Shown here: positions 7,429 through 15,167 of the stretch, piece after piece
Layout: the number at the start of each line of letters is the position of its first letter
Numbering within the stretch: the stretch's first letter is position 1
NCBI GenBank assembly: GCA_000433675.1
Contig: FR893534.1
Span: 1-44,905, forward strand
Reading direction: 5' to 3'
Length of the DNA: 44,905 nt
Source of the DNA: Clostridium sp. CAG:433
GTDB taxonomy: Bacteria > Bacillota_I > Bacilli_A > RF39 > UBA660
Position numbers and translations under genes: made by a program
The notes under the pieces: model-generated
The model's database searches: none
The model's input: only the letters and a program-made list of their open reading frames with translations
Told to the model about the DNA's origin: nothing

Positions 7429-8385
7429 ATGGAAAATGAAATAAAAATTTTTGAAAATCAAAATGTAAAATTAGAAGTAAATATGAAAGATGAAACTGTG
7501 TGGTTAAATGCAGAACAAATGGCAAAATTATTTGGAAGGGATTATAAAACAATAAGAAAACATATTAATAATGCATTACAAGAGGAATTATCTAATGAAT
7601 TGGTTATCGCAAAATTTGCGAATACCACTAAACATGGTTCTATAGAAGGTAAAACTCAAACTCATATGATAGATTATTATAATTTAGATGTTATTATATC
7701 TGTTGGTTATAGAGTTAAATCATCACAAGGCGTAGCTTTTAGAAAATGGGCTAATCAAGTATTAAAAGATTATATGATAAAAGGTTATGCAGTTAATCAA
7801 AAAAGACTTGAATATTTAGAAAAAACAATTAAGTTAATTGATATAGCAACTAGAGTAGATGACAATTTAAATGGTGATGAAGCAAAAGATATATTAAATG
7901 TAATAAGCAATTATTCTAAAGCACTTGACTTACTTGATGATTATGATCATAGAACCGTAAAAAAAATAAAAGGAAATATATCAAAAGATAAAATTAATTA
8001 TAAAGAATGTATGAATATAATAAATACATTAAGATTTAATGAAGAAAGTAATTTGTTTGCACTTGAAAGAAATAATGGATTATCTTCTATAATAGATAAT
8101 ATATATCAAACATTTGATAATAATGAAGTATATAAAAGTATAGAGGAAAAAGCTGCTAATTTCCTTTATTTAATAGTAAAAAATCATGTATTTGTAGATG
8201 GTAATAAAAGAATAGCAGCAACTTTATTTATATATTTTTTAAATTATTATGATATTCTTTTTAAAAATGGTAATAGGATAATAGATAATAATACACTTAC
8301 GGCATTAACACTTTTAGTCGCACAATCTAATCCAAAAGAAAAAGATATATTAATAGATTTAATAATGAATTTTTTAACAATATAA
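7429..8385 (+). CDS. RhuM-family protein with C-terminal Fic/Doc domain
   Basis: A 318-residue fusion. Residues 1-110 resemble the RhuM (virulence) domain: VWLNAEQMAKLFGRDYKTIR is a phage-type helix-turn-helix-like start, and ISVGYRVKSSQGVAFRKWA is a conserved RhuM segment. The C-terminus carries the Fic motif HVFVDGNKR (residues 253-261), the loop that in Fic/Doc enzymes transfers AMP or phosphate to target hydroxyls. No separate antitoxin gene adjoins it. It is a single-gene unit with a strong promoter and long leader, typical of defence or mobile gene cargo. The target is unknown. Confidence 0.8.
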   Translation: MENEIKIFENQNVKLEVNMKDETVWLNAEQMAKLFGRDYKTIRKHINNALQEELSNELVIAKFANTTKHGSIEGKTQTHMIDYYNLDVIISVGYRVKSSQGVAFRKWANQVLKDYMIKGYAVNQKRLEYLEKTIKLIDIATRVDDNLNGDEAKDILNVISNYSKALDLLDDYDHRTVKKIKGNISKDKINYKECMNIINTLRFNEESNLFALERNNGLSSIIDNIYQTFDNNEVYKSIEEKAANFLYLIVKNHVFVDGNKRIAATLFIYFLNYYDILFKNGNRIIDNNTLTALTLLVAQSNPKEKDILIDLIMNFLTI

Positions 8386-8395
8386 GTGTTTTAGA

Positions 8396-8420
8396 AAATA
8401 GTAATTTTTTACTATTTTTT
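8396..8420 (+). terminator. Rho-independent terminator
   Basis: AAATAGTAA pairs with TTACTATTT around a short T loop and runs into T residues (8396-8420). Confidence 0.8.
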
Positions 8421-8430
8421 CTTTTTATTA

Positions 8431-8439
8431 TGATATAAT
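8431..8439 (+). promoter_or_regulatory. Extended -10 promoter element
   Basis: TGATATAAT at 8431-8439, only 18 bases before ATG 8457, so the mRNA leader would be about ten bases. Confidence 0.55.
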
Positions 8440-8456
8440 TTAAATGAGGTGTAAGA

Positions 8457-8711
8457 ATGAAAATAGAAGAAGAGATAAATAATATAAAAGAAAGAAATAA
8501 GAGAGTAGAATTAGATAAAAAATGGGAAACAAGTTTAACAAGAAAAATATTTATTATGGTATTAACTTATATAGTTGTTATTATATATTCATATTTAGTT
8601 AGAAATTATGATAATATTTTCTTAAGTTCTTTAGTACCAATAATTGGTTTTACATTATCTACTTTATCATTAAAAGTCATTAGAAAAATCTGGGAAAGAT
8701 TTATAAAATAA
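8457..8711 (+). CDS. Small two-TM membrane protein
   Basis: An 84-residue protein: a charged N-terminal helix (residues 1-28), then two hydrophobic segments (about 31-49 and 56-74) and a short basic tail. The WETSLTRKIFI...TY..V..YSYL pattern followed by PIIGFTLSTLSL is that of a widespread family of small inner-membrane proteins of unknown function. The ribosome site is GAGGTG. pepC follows 19 bases after the stop, so the two are probably one operon. Confidence 0.65.
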   Translation: MKIEEEINNIKERNKRVELDKKWETSLTRKIFIMVLTYIVVIIYSYLVRNYDNIFLSSLVPIIGFTLSTLSLKVIRKIWERFIK

Positions 8712-8730
8712 TTTATTGGAGGGAGAATTT

Positions 8731-10023
8731 ATGTTAAAAAAAGAAGATATAAATAAATATAAAGAAAGTTATGAAAGTAAATCAACAAATAAGGTTATGC
8801 AAAGAGTACTAAATAAGGTTCAACTTATTGATTTAGTACAAGACTCTGAAACAAAACCAAGTTACAATTTTAGTATAGAAATTAAAACTCATAGTATTAC
8901 AGATCAAAAAGTATCTGGAAGATGTTGGGCTTTCGCAGGTCTTAATATTTTGAGAGAAAAAGTGATAGAAAAATGTAAATTAAATAATTTTGAATTGTCT
9001 GCTAGTTATATTGCCTTTTATGATAAGTTAGAAAGATTTAATACTCTTTTAGAAAGATTAATAGAATATAAATTGCAAAATAAGGATCTATATGATAGAT
9101 ATGTATCAAATTTACTAGAAACAGGTTTAGGTGATGGTGGGTATTTTACACAATTAGCAAATTTAATAGAAAAGTATGGTGTTGTTCCAAAAACTGAATT
9201 TGAAGAAACTTATGCATCATCAAATACATATGAGTTAAATTTAATATTATCAAGATTATTAAGAAAGTTTTATATTGAACTTAATAGTTCGAAAGAAAAT
9301 AATCAACAAATAAAAGATAAATATATGCAAATGGCTTATAATGTTATTGCGGGGGTATACGGTATACCAAAAGAAAAATTTAACTTTGAATATACTGATA
9401 AGGATGGTAAATATCATATTGATAAGGATATAACTCCTAAAGAATTTTATGATAAGTATATTGGTATTGACTTAGAAGATGAATACGTAGAAGTAATTTC
9501 TTATGAGGATGAAAAGATAAAATATAATAATGTATATGAGGAAGAAGAAAGTTCAAAAATAATAGGGAAAAATGATTATGCTACATTAAATTTACCATCT
9601 AAAGAATTTAAGAATTTAATATTAAAATCATTAAAAGCAAAAGAACCAGTTTATTTTTATTGTTCGACAACATCAAAAAGAATTGATGGTGTATGGATTG
9701 ACACTATGGAAAGATATGGTGAATTGTTTGGAATAGATTTAAAACTTGATAATAATTCTATTTTAATGACTAATGGTATTACTAATTATCATTGCATGAT
9801 AATAACAGGAGTTAATATAATTGATAATAAAATAGATAAATGGAAGATTGAAAATAGTTGGGGATCTAAAAATGGTAATAATGGTTATTATGTTGCAACA
9901 GATGATTTTATGAATAATTATGTACATAGAATAGCAATTAATAAAAAATATCTAAGTGAAAAGCAATTACAAATATTATCAAAGGATAAAATTTTAGTAA
10001 GCAAATGGGATGCTAAAATGTAA
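8731..10023 (+). CDS. pepC: Aminopeptidase C (bleomycin hydrolase family, C1B)
   Basis: A 430-residue papain-fold cytoplasmic aminopeptidase. The catalytic triad is visible: C65 in SGRCWAFAG, H354 in NYHCMII and N375 in KIENSWG. Family members form hexameric cages that trim peptides and can inactivate bleomycin. Length is right. ATG 8731 behind GGAGGGAG is chosen over an upstream TTG. Confidence 0.93.
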   Translation: MLKKEDINKYKESYESKSTNKVMQRVLNKVQLIDLVQDSETKPSYNFSIEIKTHSITDQKVSGRCWAFAGLNILREKVIEKCKLNNFELSASYIAFYDKLERFNTLLERLIEYKLQNKDLYDRYVSNLLETGLGDGGYFTQLANLIEKYGVVPKTEFEETYASSNTYELNLILSRLLRKFYIELNSSKENNQQIKDKYMQMAYNVIAGVYGIPKEKFNFEYTDKDGKYHIDKDITPKEFYDKYIGIDLEDEYVEVISYEDEKIKYNNVYEEEESSKIIGKNDYATLNLPSKEFKNLILKSLKAKEPVYFYCSTTSKRIDGVWIDTMERYGELFGIDLKLDNNSILMTNGITNYHCMIITGVNIIDNKIDKWKIENSWGSKNGNNGYYVATDDFMNNYVHRIAINKKYLSEKQLQILSKDKILVSKWDAKM

Positions 10024-10033
10024 TTTAAAATTA

Positions 10034-10059
10034 AATAGTGATTTATTCGCTATTTTTTT
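10034..10059 (+). terminator. Rho-independent terminator after pepC
   Basis: AATAGTGA (10034-10041) pairs with TCGCTATT (10047-10054), one G-U pair, followed by T residues. Confidence 0.8.
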
Positions 10060-10067
10060 CTTTTTTA

Positions 10068-10076
10068 TGATACAAT
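10068..10076 (+). promoter_or_regulatory. Extended -10 promoter element for the phosphatase operon
   Basis: TGATACAAT at 10068-10076, 20 bases before ATG 10096. Confidence 0.5.
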
Positions 10077-10095
10077 TTTTAAAAGGAGTATAGGT

Positions 10096-10593
10096 ATGAG
10101 AAATAGAGCAGGTGGATTATTAATAGAAAATGGCAAAATATTATTAATACATAGAATAAAAAACATAAATGGTGAAAGAAAAGAATATTATGTTGTTCCA
10201 GGTGGTGGAATAGAAGAAAAAGAAGATATTAAAGAAGCAACAATTCGTGAACTAAAGGAGGAAACAGGTCTTAATATTAAATTAATTAAAGATGAGCCAT
10301 TAATAACATTGAAAACAGAAAAGGGTAATCAGTACTTTTCATTGATTAATAAAGTATCTGGAGTATTAGGTACAGGTGATGGACCTGAATTTAATGATTC
10401 AGCATATAAAAATATGGGTGAATTTATTCTTGAGTTTATAGATATAAATGATATTATTGAAATGAAAGTAAATATGGTACCAGATAAAGTGAGAATGAGC
10501 TTTATAGAATGTACAAAATCATTAAATAAAAAGATAAGTGATATTAACTCTAGTGATTATTTAAATGCTAAAAGCATTACTATCGAGGAATAG
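10096..10593 (+). CDS. Nudix hydrolase
   Basis: A 165-residue Nudix protein with an intact box: GGGIEEKEDIKEA followed by IRELKEETGL (G-X5-E-X7-RE-X2-EE-X-G). Such enzymes hydrolyse a nucleoside diphosphate linked to another group; the substrate is unclear. First gene of a tightly packed run of five genes (Nudix, methyltransferase, two histidine phosphatases, metallophosphoesterase); the methyltransferase starts 3 bases after its stop. Confidence 0.85.
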   Translation: MRNRAGGLLIENGKILLIHRIKNINGERKEYYVVPGGGIEEKEDIKEATIRELKEETGLNIKLIKDEPLITLKTEKGNQYFSLINKVSGVLGTGDGPEFNDSAYKNMGEFILEFIDINDIIEMKVNMVPDKVRMSFIECTKSLNKKISDINSSDYLNAKSITIEE

Positions 10594-10595
10594 AT

Positions 10596-11312
10596 ATGAA
10601 AAATGATTATTATAAAGCATACGATAAAAGGTATAGACAAACCTATGAAAATAATTCATTATGGGAAACTTCTGAAAGAACAAAAGAAGTACTTGATACT
10701 TTAAAAACATATAAAATTACAAAAAAGTCAAATATATTGGAATTAGGATGCGGTGAAGGAAGAGATACAATTTACTTACTTGATAATGGTTATAATGTTT
10801 TAGGTGTAGATTATTCTTTTGCTGTAATAGACAAGTGTAATGAGCTAACTGATTATAAATATGTAAATAATTTTAAACAATTAGATTTAATTGAAAATTC
10901 ATTAAATGAAAAATTTGATTTTATATATTCAGTTGCAGTAATCCATATGTTTGTATTAGATGAACATAGAAATAAATTTTATAATTTTATTTATAATCAT
11001 TTAAAAGATAATGGAATTGCTTTAATTATTTCTATGGGTGATGGTATTTTAGAAATAAATTCGGATTTAGAAAAAGCATTTGATGATACAAAAAGAGTAA
11101 ATATAAATACTAATAAAGAAATAATGGTTGCGAGTACATCATGTAGAGTTAAAAAAATAGATGAAATGAAAAAGGAAATTCAATTAAATAATTTGGAAAT
11201 ATTAGAAGAAAAAATAATAGATGATGTTCCTTCATTTAATAAATGTATGCTATTTATCGTAAAGAAAAAACTGGAGGTTAAGTATGAAAATTTATATGAT
11301 AAGACATGGTAA
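10596..11312 (+). CDS. Class I SAM-dependent methyltransferase
   Basis: A 238-residue protein with motif I ILELGCGEGRDTIYLLDNG and motif II GVDYS, then the acidic/aromatic FDFIYSVAVIHMF of the post-I and motif IV region. It resembles small-molecule methyltransferases of the TehB/UbiE type; the substrate is unknown. The last 29 bases overlap the next gene, so the two are translationally coupled. Confidence 0.85.
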   Translation: MKNDYYKAYDKRYRQTYENNSLWETSERTKEVLDTLKTYKITKKSNILELGCGEGRDTIYLLDNGYNVLGVDYSFAVIDKCNELTDYKYVNNFKQLDLIENSLNEKFDFIYSVAVIHMFVLDEHRNKFYNFIYNHLKDNGIALIISMGDGILEINSDLEKAFDDTKRVNINTNKEIMVASTSCRVKKIDEMKKEIQLNNLEILEEKIIDDVPSFNKCMLFIVKKKLEVKYENLYDKTW

Positions 11313-11799
11313 AGCAGATTATAGTTATTGTGACTCACATAATTTTATTGGTCATGGAAATGATTTGGCACCACTATCAGAAAACAATATAAGTGATGTA
11401 GTTAATATGTCCAAAGATAAAAGATTAAAAGAGGCCTCAATAATTGTTTCATCACCATATACAAGAGCTCTTCAGACGGCAGCTATTATTTCAAAAGAAA
11501 TAGGATTAGATATAAAAATTGAACCTGATTTAAGAGAGTGGGAACCAGACACATCATATATGTATAAAGTAAAAGAAATGAAAGAATATTATAAAGAATA
11601 TGTGAATAAGGATGGAATTCATATTAATGGTAGTGAAAAATGGGAATCAAAACAACATTTGAAAGAAAGAATTCAAAGTATAATTGATAAATATGATAAA
11701 TATGATTGTGTTATATTTGTATTTCATCAGCTTGCGATTAAATCAGTTGTTAATATAGAAAAAGTAAAACCAGCAGAGATAATAGAATATGTAATATAG
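11284..11799 (+). CDS. Histidine phosphatase family protein (1)
   Basis: A 171-residue phosphoglycerate mutase-like phosphatase. The phosphohistidine motif MIRHGKAD is at the N-terminus; conserved SSPYTRALQTA follows, and the second active-site histidine is in VFVFHQ-like IFVFHQLA. Its N-terminal half has an unusual insertion (CDSHNFIGHGND). The ribosome site CTGGAGG overlaps the end of the methyltransferase gene. The substrate is unknown. Confidence 0.85.
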   Translation: MKIYMIRHGKADYSYCDSHNFIGHGNDLAPLSENNISDVVNMSKDKRLKEASIIVSSPYTRALQTAAIISKEIGLDIKIEPDLREWEPDTSYMYKVKEMKEYYKEYVNKDGIHINGSEKWESKQHLKERIQSIIDKYDKYDCVIFVFHQLAIKSVVNIEKVKPAEIIEYVI

Positions 11800-11818
11800 A
11801 TTGAAAGAAGGTATTACT

Positions 11819-12358
11819 ATGATTAAATTATATGTTGTAAGACATGGTAAAACAACTTGGAATGAAAAAGGACTGCTTCAAGGATCAACAGATATTGAAT
11901 TAAATGATGTTGGAATAAAAGAAGCAAATGATTTAAGAATAAAGTTAAATTTAGATAAAATAGATATTTGTTTATCATCACCTCTTAAAAGGGCAAAACA
12001 AACAGCACAAATATTAATAGGTAATGAAATAGAAATCAAATATGATGATTTATTAAAAGAAAGATATTTTGGACTTCTTGAAGGAAAAGAAATAAATTAT
12101 GATTTAATAAGTAAGATGTGGGATTATAACATAGATAATTCAGAATATAATATAGAAGGTTTAAAAGATTGCTTAATAAGAGCAAATATATTTTTAGAGA
12201 AAATAAAAGAAAATTATAATGATAAAACTATTCTTATTGTATCTCATGGTGCGTTTATAAAATGCTTACATTTTGCAATAAATGGTTATGATAAAAATAC
12301 TGATTTTTTATCTTTTAATCCAAAGAATACAACTATATATGAATATGTAATTGAATAA
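11819..12358 (+). CDS. Histidine phosphatase family protein (2)
   Basis: A 179-residue phosphatase of the phosphoglycerate mutase-like superfamily. Seen: YVVRHGKTTWN at the start, the CLSSPLKRAKQTA loop, ERYFGLLEGKE and the second catalytic histidine in IVSHGAFIK. It is closer to the classic GpmB/CobC type than its upstream neighbour, which it follows after 19 bases, so this is probably not a recent duplication. ATG 11819 behind GAAGG is preferred. Confidence 0.88.
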   Translation: MIKLYVVRHGKTTWNEKGLLQGSTDIELNDVGIKEANDLRIKLNLDKIDICLSSPLKRAKQTAQILIGNEIEIKYDDLLKERYFGLLEGKEINYDLISKMWDYNIDNSEYNIEGLKDCLIRANIFLEKIKENYNDKTILIVSHGAFIKCLHFAINGYDKNTDFLSFNPKNTTIYEYVIE

Positions 12359-12374
12359 TTGAGGTGAAATTTAA

Positions 12375-13154
12375 ATGAAGAAAAGATTTGCAATAATAAC
12401 TGATATTCATGGTAATATTGAAGGCTTAAATGCTATTTTAAAAGATATAGAAAATAAAAAAATAGATGAAATAATATGCTTGGGAGACACAATTGATATT
12501 GGCCCAAACTCAAAAGAATGTATAGATAAGTTAATTGATAATAATATTAAAATGACATTGGGTAATCATGAGTTATATTTACTTAGAGGAACAAGTATTG
12601 ATCCATCTATTAATAATGTTGAAGAGATAGAACATTATAAATGGGTAAAAAATCAGTTATCAGAAAAAGAAATTAATTTTATAAAAAAATGTCCATTATA
12701 TTACACAATTAATGTTGATTATGAAAATAAAAAATTTAATAAAGAAATAATATTAAGTCATTACTTAATAGAAGATGGAAATAAAGATAATCCTTTTGAG
12801 AAAAATTATTTAAAAAAAGATATTAATTTATGGATTAAGTATAATAGCTTAAATAAAATATATATAATAGGTCATTTACATAAATCATTTAATATAAATG
12901 AAGTTGAAGGTATAACGGGTGATTATATAGAAAGTATTGATAAGCTTACTAATATTGAAATTGTTGATAGTGCTGGATGTACGTATGATGAATATGTTTC
13001 TTATATGATACTCGAAATAAATAAAGATATAAGTATAAAAAGAATAAAAGTTAAATTTGATAGAAAAAAATTTATTGATAAAATAATGAATTTAGATTTT
13101 CCAGATAAAAACAATATACTAAAATATTTTTATGGAATAGAATCATTGAATTGA
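12375..13154 (+). CDS. Calcineurin-like metallophosphoesterase
   Basis: A 259-residue phosphoesterase with all metal-binding motifs: TDIHGN near residue 9, LGDTIDIGP, GNHE, and GHLH in the C-terminal half. This order (D-X-H, GD, GNHE, GHxH) defines the family. The substrate is unknown; the setting among other phosphatases suggests nucleotide or phosphate-ester clean-up. Last gene of the run; it ends in TGA, showing that TGA is a stop here. Confidence 0.9.
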   Translation: MKKRFAIITDIHGNIEGLNAILKDIENKKIDEIICLGDTIDIGPNSKECIDKLIDNNIKMTLGNHELYLLRGTSIDPSINNVEEIEHYKWVKNQLSEKEINFIKKCPLYYTINVDYENKKFNKEIILSHYLIEDGNKDNPFEKNYLKKDINLWIKYNSLNKIYIIGHLHKSFNINEVEGITGDYIESIDKLTNIEIVDSAGCTYDEYVSYMILEINKDISIKRIKVKFDRKKFIDKIMNLDFPDKNNILKYFYGIESLN

Positions 13155-13158
13155 TTTC

Positions 13159-13187
13159 TTGACAAAAAATGGAAAATATAATATATT
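13159..13187 (+). promoter_or_regulatory. Promoter of the deaminase operon
   Basis: TTGACA (13159-13164) and TATATT (13182-13187) at 17-base spacing. Transcription would start near 13194, leaving a leader of about 200 bases that holds the attenuator. Confidence 0.65.
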
Positions 13188-13211
13188 TGAATTGTAAATA
13201 TTTCAAAGAAA

Positions 13212-13364
13212 GGAGTGTGATTAGTCATGAAAAATATAATGAATAGTTTACAAAATAATAAAATTTATAGTGTAGGATTAATCATATCTCCTAGTTTTTT
13301 AGCATAGTAAAATTTTAAAAATTTCTATCTTTATGATTAATTCTGCATTACGCAGAATTTTTTT
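13212..13364 (+). promoter_or_regulatory. Transcription attenuator with mutually exclusive hairpins
   Basis: Four segments are visible. Segment 1 (13212-13223, the leader ribosome site) can pair with segment 2 (13279-13291) as 12 base pairs with one bulge. Segment 2, extended (13277-13286), is a perfect 10-base complement of segment 3 (13332-13341). Segment 3 overlaps the 5' arm of a terminator, AATTCTGC (13339-13346) with GCAGAATT (13352-13359) and a T-run to 13364. So 1:2 plus the terminator competes with 2:3. This is the logic of ermK-type and amino-acid attenuators; a ribosome stalled early in the leader ORF should free segment 2 and allow read-through. Confidence 0.7.
13227..13307 (+). 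CDS. 26-residue leader peptide of the attenuator
   Basis: A short ORF at ATG 13227 with a full ribosome site AAAGGAG (13209-13215) ends with TAG at 13305-13307. The predicted peptide begins MKNIMNSLQNNK and ends with GLIISPSFLA. Its codons 18-20 form segment 2 of the attenuator, so its translation should decide the fold. It has no run of a single regulatory amino acid, which argues against amino-acid control and for drug-induced ribosome stalling. It was found by reading the leader; it is too short for routine gene calling. Confidence 0.6.
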   Translation: MKNIMNSLQNNKIYSVGLIISPSFLA

Positions 13365-13394
13365 CTGTAAAAAAATAAAGGTAGGTAAAAATTT

Positions 13395-14135
13395 ATGACA
13401 ATAAAATTAGATATTAATGATAGAGCTGCTCTTGCTATCAAAAATAATCAAAAAAAAGTAGAAATAAGAGCAAACGATAATAAATATGATTATAGTAAAT
13501 TAAATTCTAATGATATAATTGAATTTAATAGCAATAATATAGGTATATTTTATGTAAAAATAAAAGAAGTAAATTTTTATAATTCTTTAGAAGAATTATT
13601 TATGTTAGAAGGAACAAGATATACAACATCATCAACTAATGACAAGGATGAGGCAATAAAAAATGTTGAAAAAATAGGGGACTATAGAGAATCAATAAAA
13701 CAAAATGGTGTATATGCAATTCATATAGAGTATTTATATAGTGAAAATACTGTTTGGGAAGAATTATATAATCATTGTAAGAGTGTGTTAAATGGAAGAG
13801 TTATATCTGATAGTATTGACGCTGGTGGTGTAGCAGCAGCCATACTTACAAAAAATCATAATATATACAAAGGAGTATGTATAGATACTGCTTGTTCTCT
13901 TGGATTTTGTGCCGAAAGAAATGCAATAGGTAGTATGATTACCAATGGTGAAGAAGAAATAGAAAAGTTGGTATGTATTGGAAGTCATAATGATAATATT
14001 ATGATGCCTTGTGGTGCATGCAGGGAATTAATAATGCAATTATCAGATACTAATAAAAAGACAAAAATATTAACAAATTTAAATAATAATGAAAGTGTAT
14101 CATTAGAAGAACTAATGCCAAAATGGTGGAAATAA
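13395..14135 (+). CDS. ASCH domain fused to a cytidine/blasticidin-S deaminase-like domain
   Basis: A 246-residue two-domain protein. Residues 1 to about 112 look like an ASCH domain (PUA-like fold; IKNNQKKVEIRAND, then YTTSSTNDKDEAI). Residues 120-246 are a cytidine-deaminase fold with its zinc ligands: CAERNAIG (Cys plus catalytic Glu) and PCGACREL (Cys pair). The first ligand is Cys, as in cytidine and blasticidin-S deaminases. The role is inferred: hydrolytic deamination of a cytosine nucleoside, perhaps a drug or modified nucleoside that the ASCH domain helps recognise. First gene behind the attenuator; the next gene overlaps its stop codon (TAATG). Confidence 0.8.
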   Translation: MTIKLDINDRAALAIKNNQKKVEIRANDNKYDYSKLNSNDIIEFNSNNIGIFYVKIKEVNFYNSLEELFMLEGTRYTTSSTNDKDEAIKNVEKIGDYRESIKQNGVYAIHIEYLYSENTVWEELYNHCKSVLNGRVISDSIDAGGVAAAILTKNHNIYKGVCIDTACSLGFCAERNAIGSMITNGEEEIEKLVCIGSHNDNIMMPCGACRELIMQLSDTNKKTKILTNLNNNESVSLEELMPKWWK

Positions 14136-14667
14136 TGAAAAATATAGAATTAGTTGTGCCTAAATTAGAAGAATATTACTATGAACAAAAATTAGAAGAA
14201 AATCCTAATACTATGAGTTATAATAAAGGGTATAATGTCAGTTATGAAGGATACCACTATGATACAGGATGTATTGATTTTCCAAAAAACAAATGGAAAG
14301 CATCATATGAAAAAAGAATAAAAGAAAATAAATTTTTTGCGTACATAAGAGATATTGAAACAAATGAATATGTTGGTTATGTAAATTATCAGTATAATAA
14401 AAATGATGATAGATATGAATGTGGAGTATTAATAGAATATAAATATAGAGGAAAAGGTTACCCAAAAGATGCATTAATATTACTTATTAAGAAGCATACA
14501 AAAATAATATTCATTATTTATATGATAATTTTGAGTTAGATAGAGGAAATACCTTAAATTTATTTAAAAGTGTTGGTTTTGAAGTTGTAGAAGAAACAAC
14601 ATGGAAAAAGTTTGATAAAGATGTAAAAGGCGTTATTGTTAGAGTTGATACGTCAATATTTGAATAG
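14135..14667 (+). pseudogene. GNAT-family N-acetyltransferase broken by a one-base frameshift
   Basis: Starts at ATG 14135, sharing one base with the deaminase stop. The first frame reads a GNAT body (EYVGYVNYQYN, then VLIEYKYRGKGYPKDAL, the acetyl-CoA loop) up to about 14490. From there the -1 frame carries the expected C-terminus (NNIHYLYDNFELDRGN, then NLFKSVGFEVVEE) to TAG 14665-14667. One missing base near 14485-14495 explains both halves. The first frame stops early at 14539. It may be a true mutation, an assembly error or a recoding event; no good slippery heptamer is visible. Confidence 0.75.
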
Positions 14668-14675
14668 GTGATTTA

Positions 14676-15155
14676 ATGATAATAGAATATGAAGATAAAT
14701 ATTTAGAGGATGTTAGAGATTTACTTGTGGAACTTGAAGAGTATATTGTAAGCATTGATGAAGATAATTTAGATATAGTTAGTGATGATTATAGAGAAAA
14801 AATGGCATTAGTTGATTTAGAAGAAATAAAAAATAATAATGGGAAATGCTATTTATATATTGATAATAAAAATGTAGTTGGTCTTATTATGGGTATAATA
14901 CCAAAATATGAAGAAAATGATTATTTAGATTACAAGTGTCCTAAAAAAGGAGAGGTAACGGAACTGATTATAAAAAAAGAATACAGAAATCATAATATAG
15001 GTAAAATATTATTAAATAAAATGGAAGAATATTTTAGAAAAAATAATTGTGAATATTCATTTATTGATGTTTTTGCCTATAATAAAAGTGGAATTAATTT
15101 TTATGATAAAAATGGTTATCATTCAAGAATGATAATAGATATTAAAAAATTATAA
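14676..15155 (+). CDS. GNAT-family N-acetyltransferase
   Basis: A 159-residue acetyltransferase. Residues VTELIIKKEYRNHNIGKILL hold the beta4 strand and the acetyl-CoA pyrophosphate loop (R-X-X-X-I-G-K), and AYNKSGINFYDKNGY is the typical C-terminal motif. The acidic N-terminal half (VELEEYIVSIDEDNLD) resembles aminoglycoside and small-molecule acetyltransferases of the family, but the acceptor is unknown. It lies 8 bases after the frameshifted GNAT in the same operon. Confidence 0.85.
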   Translation: MIIEYEDKYLEDVRDLLVELEEYIVSIDEDNLDIVSDDYREKMALVDLEEIKNNNGKCYLYIDNKNVVGLIMGIIPKYEENDYLDYKCPKKGEVTELIIKKEYRNHNIGKILLNKMEEYFRKNNCEYSFIDVFAYNKSGINFYDKNGYHSRMIIDIKKL

Positions 15156-15167
15156 TAGGAGAGAAAA

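Noticed and set aside
11284..12358. Two adjacent histidine phosphatases as a recent tandem duplication.
   Set aside because: Beyond the shared family motifs the sequences differ strongly, so they are separate family members.
14480..14510. Programmed -1 frameshifting in the first GNAT gene.
   Set aside because: No X XXY YYZ heptamer in the correct frame and no obvious stimulatory stem; a one-base deletion explains the reading better.
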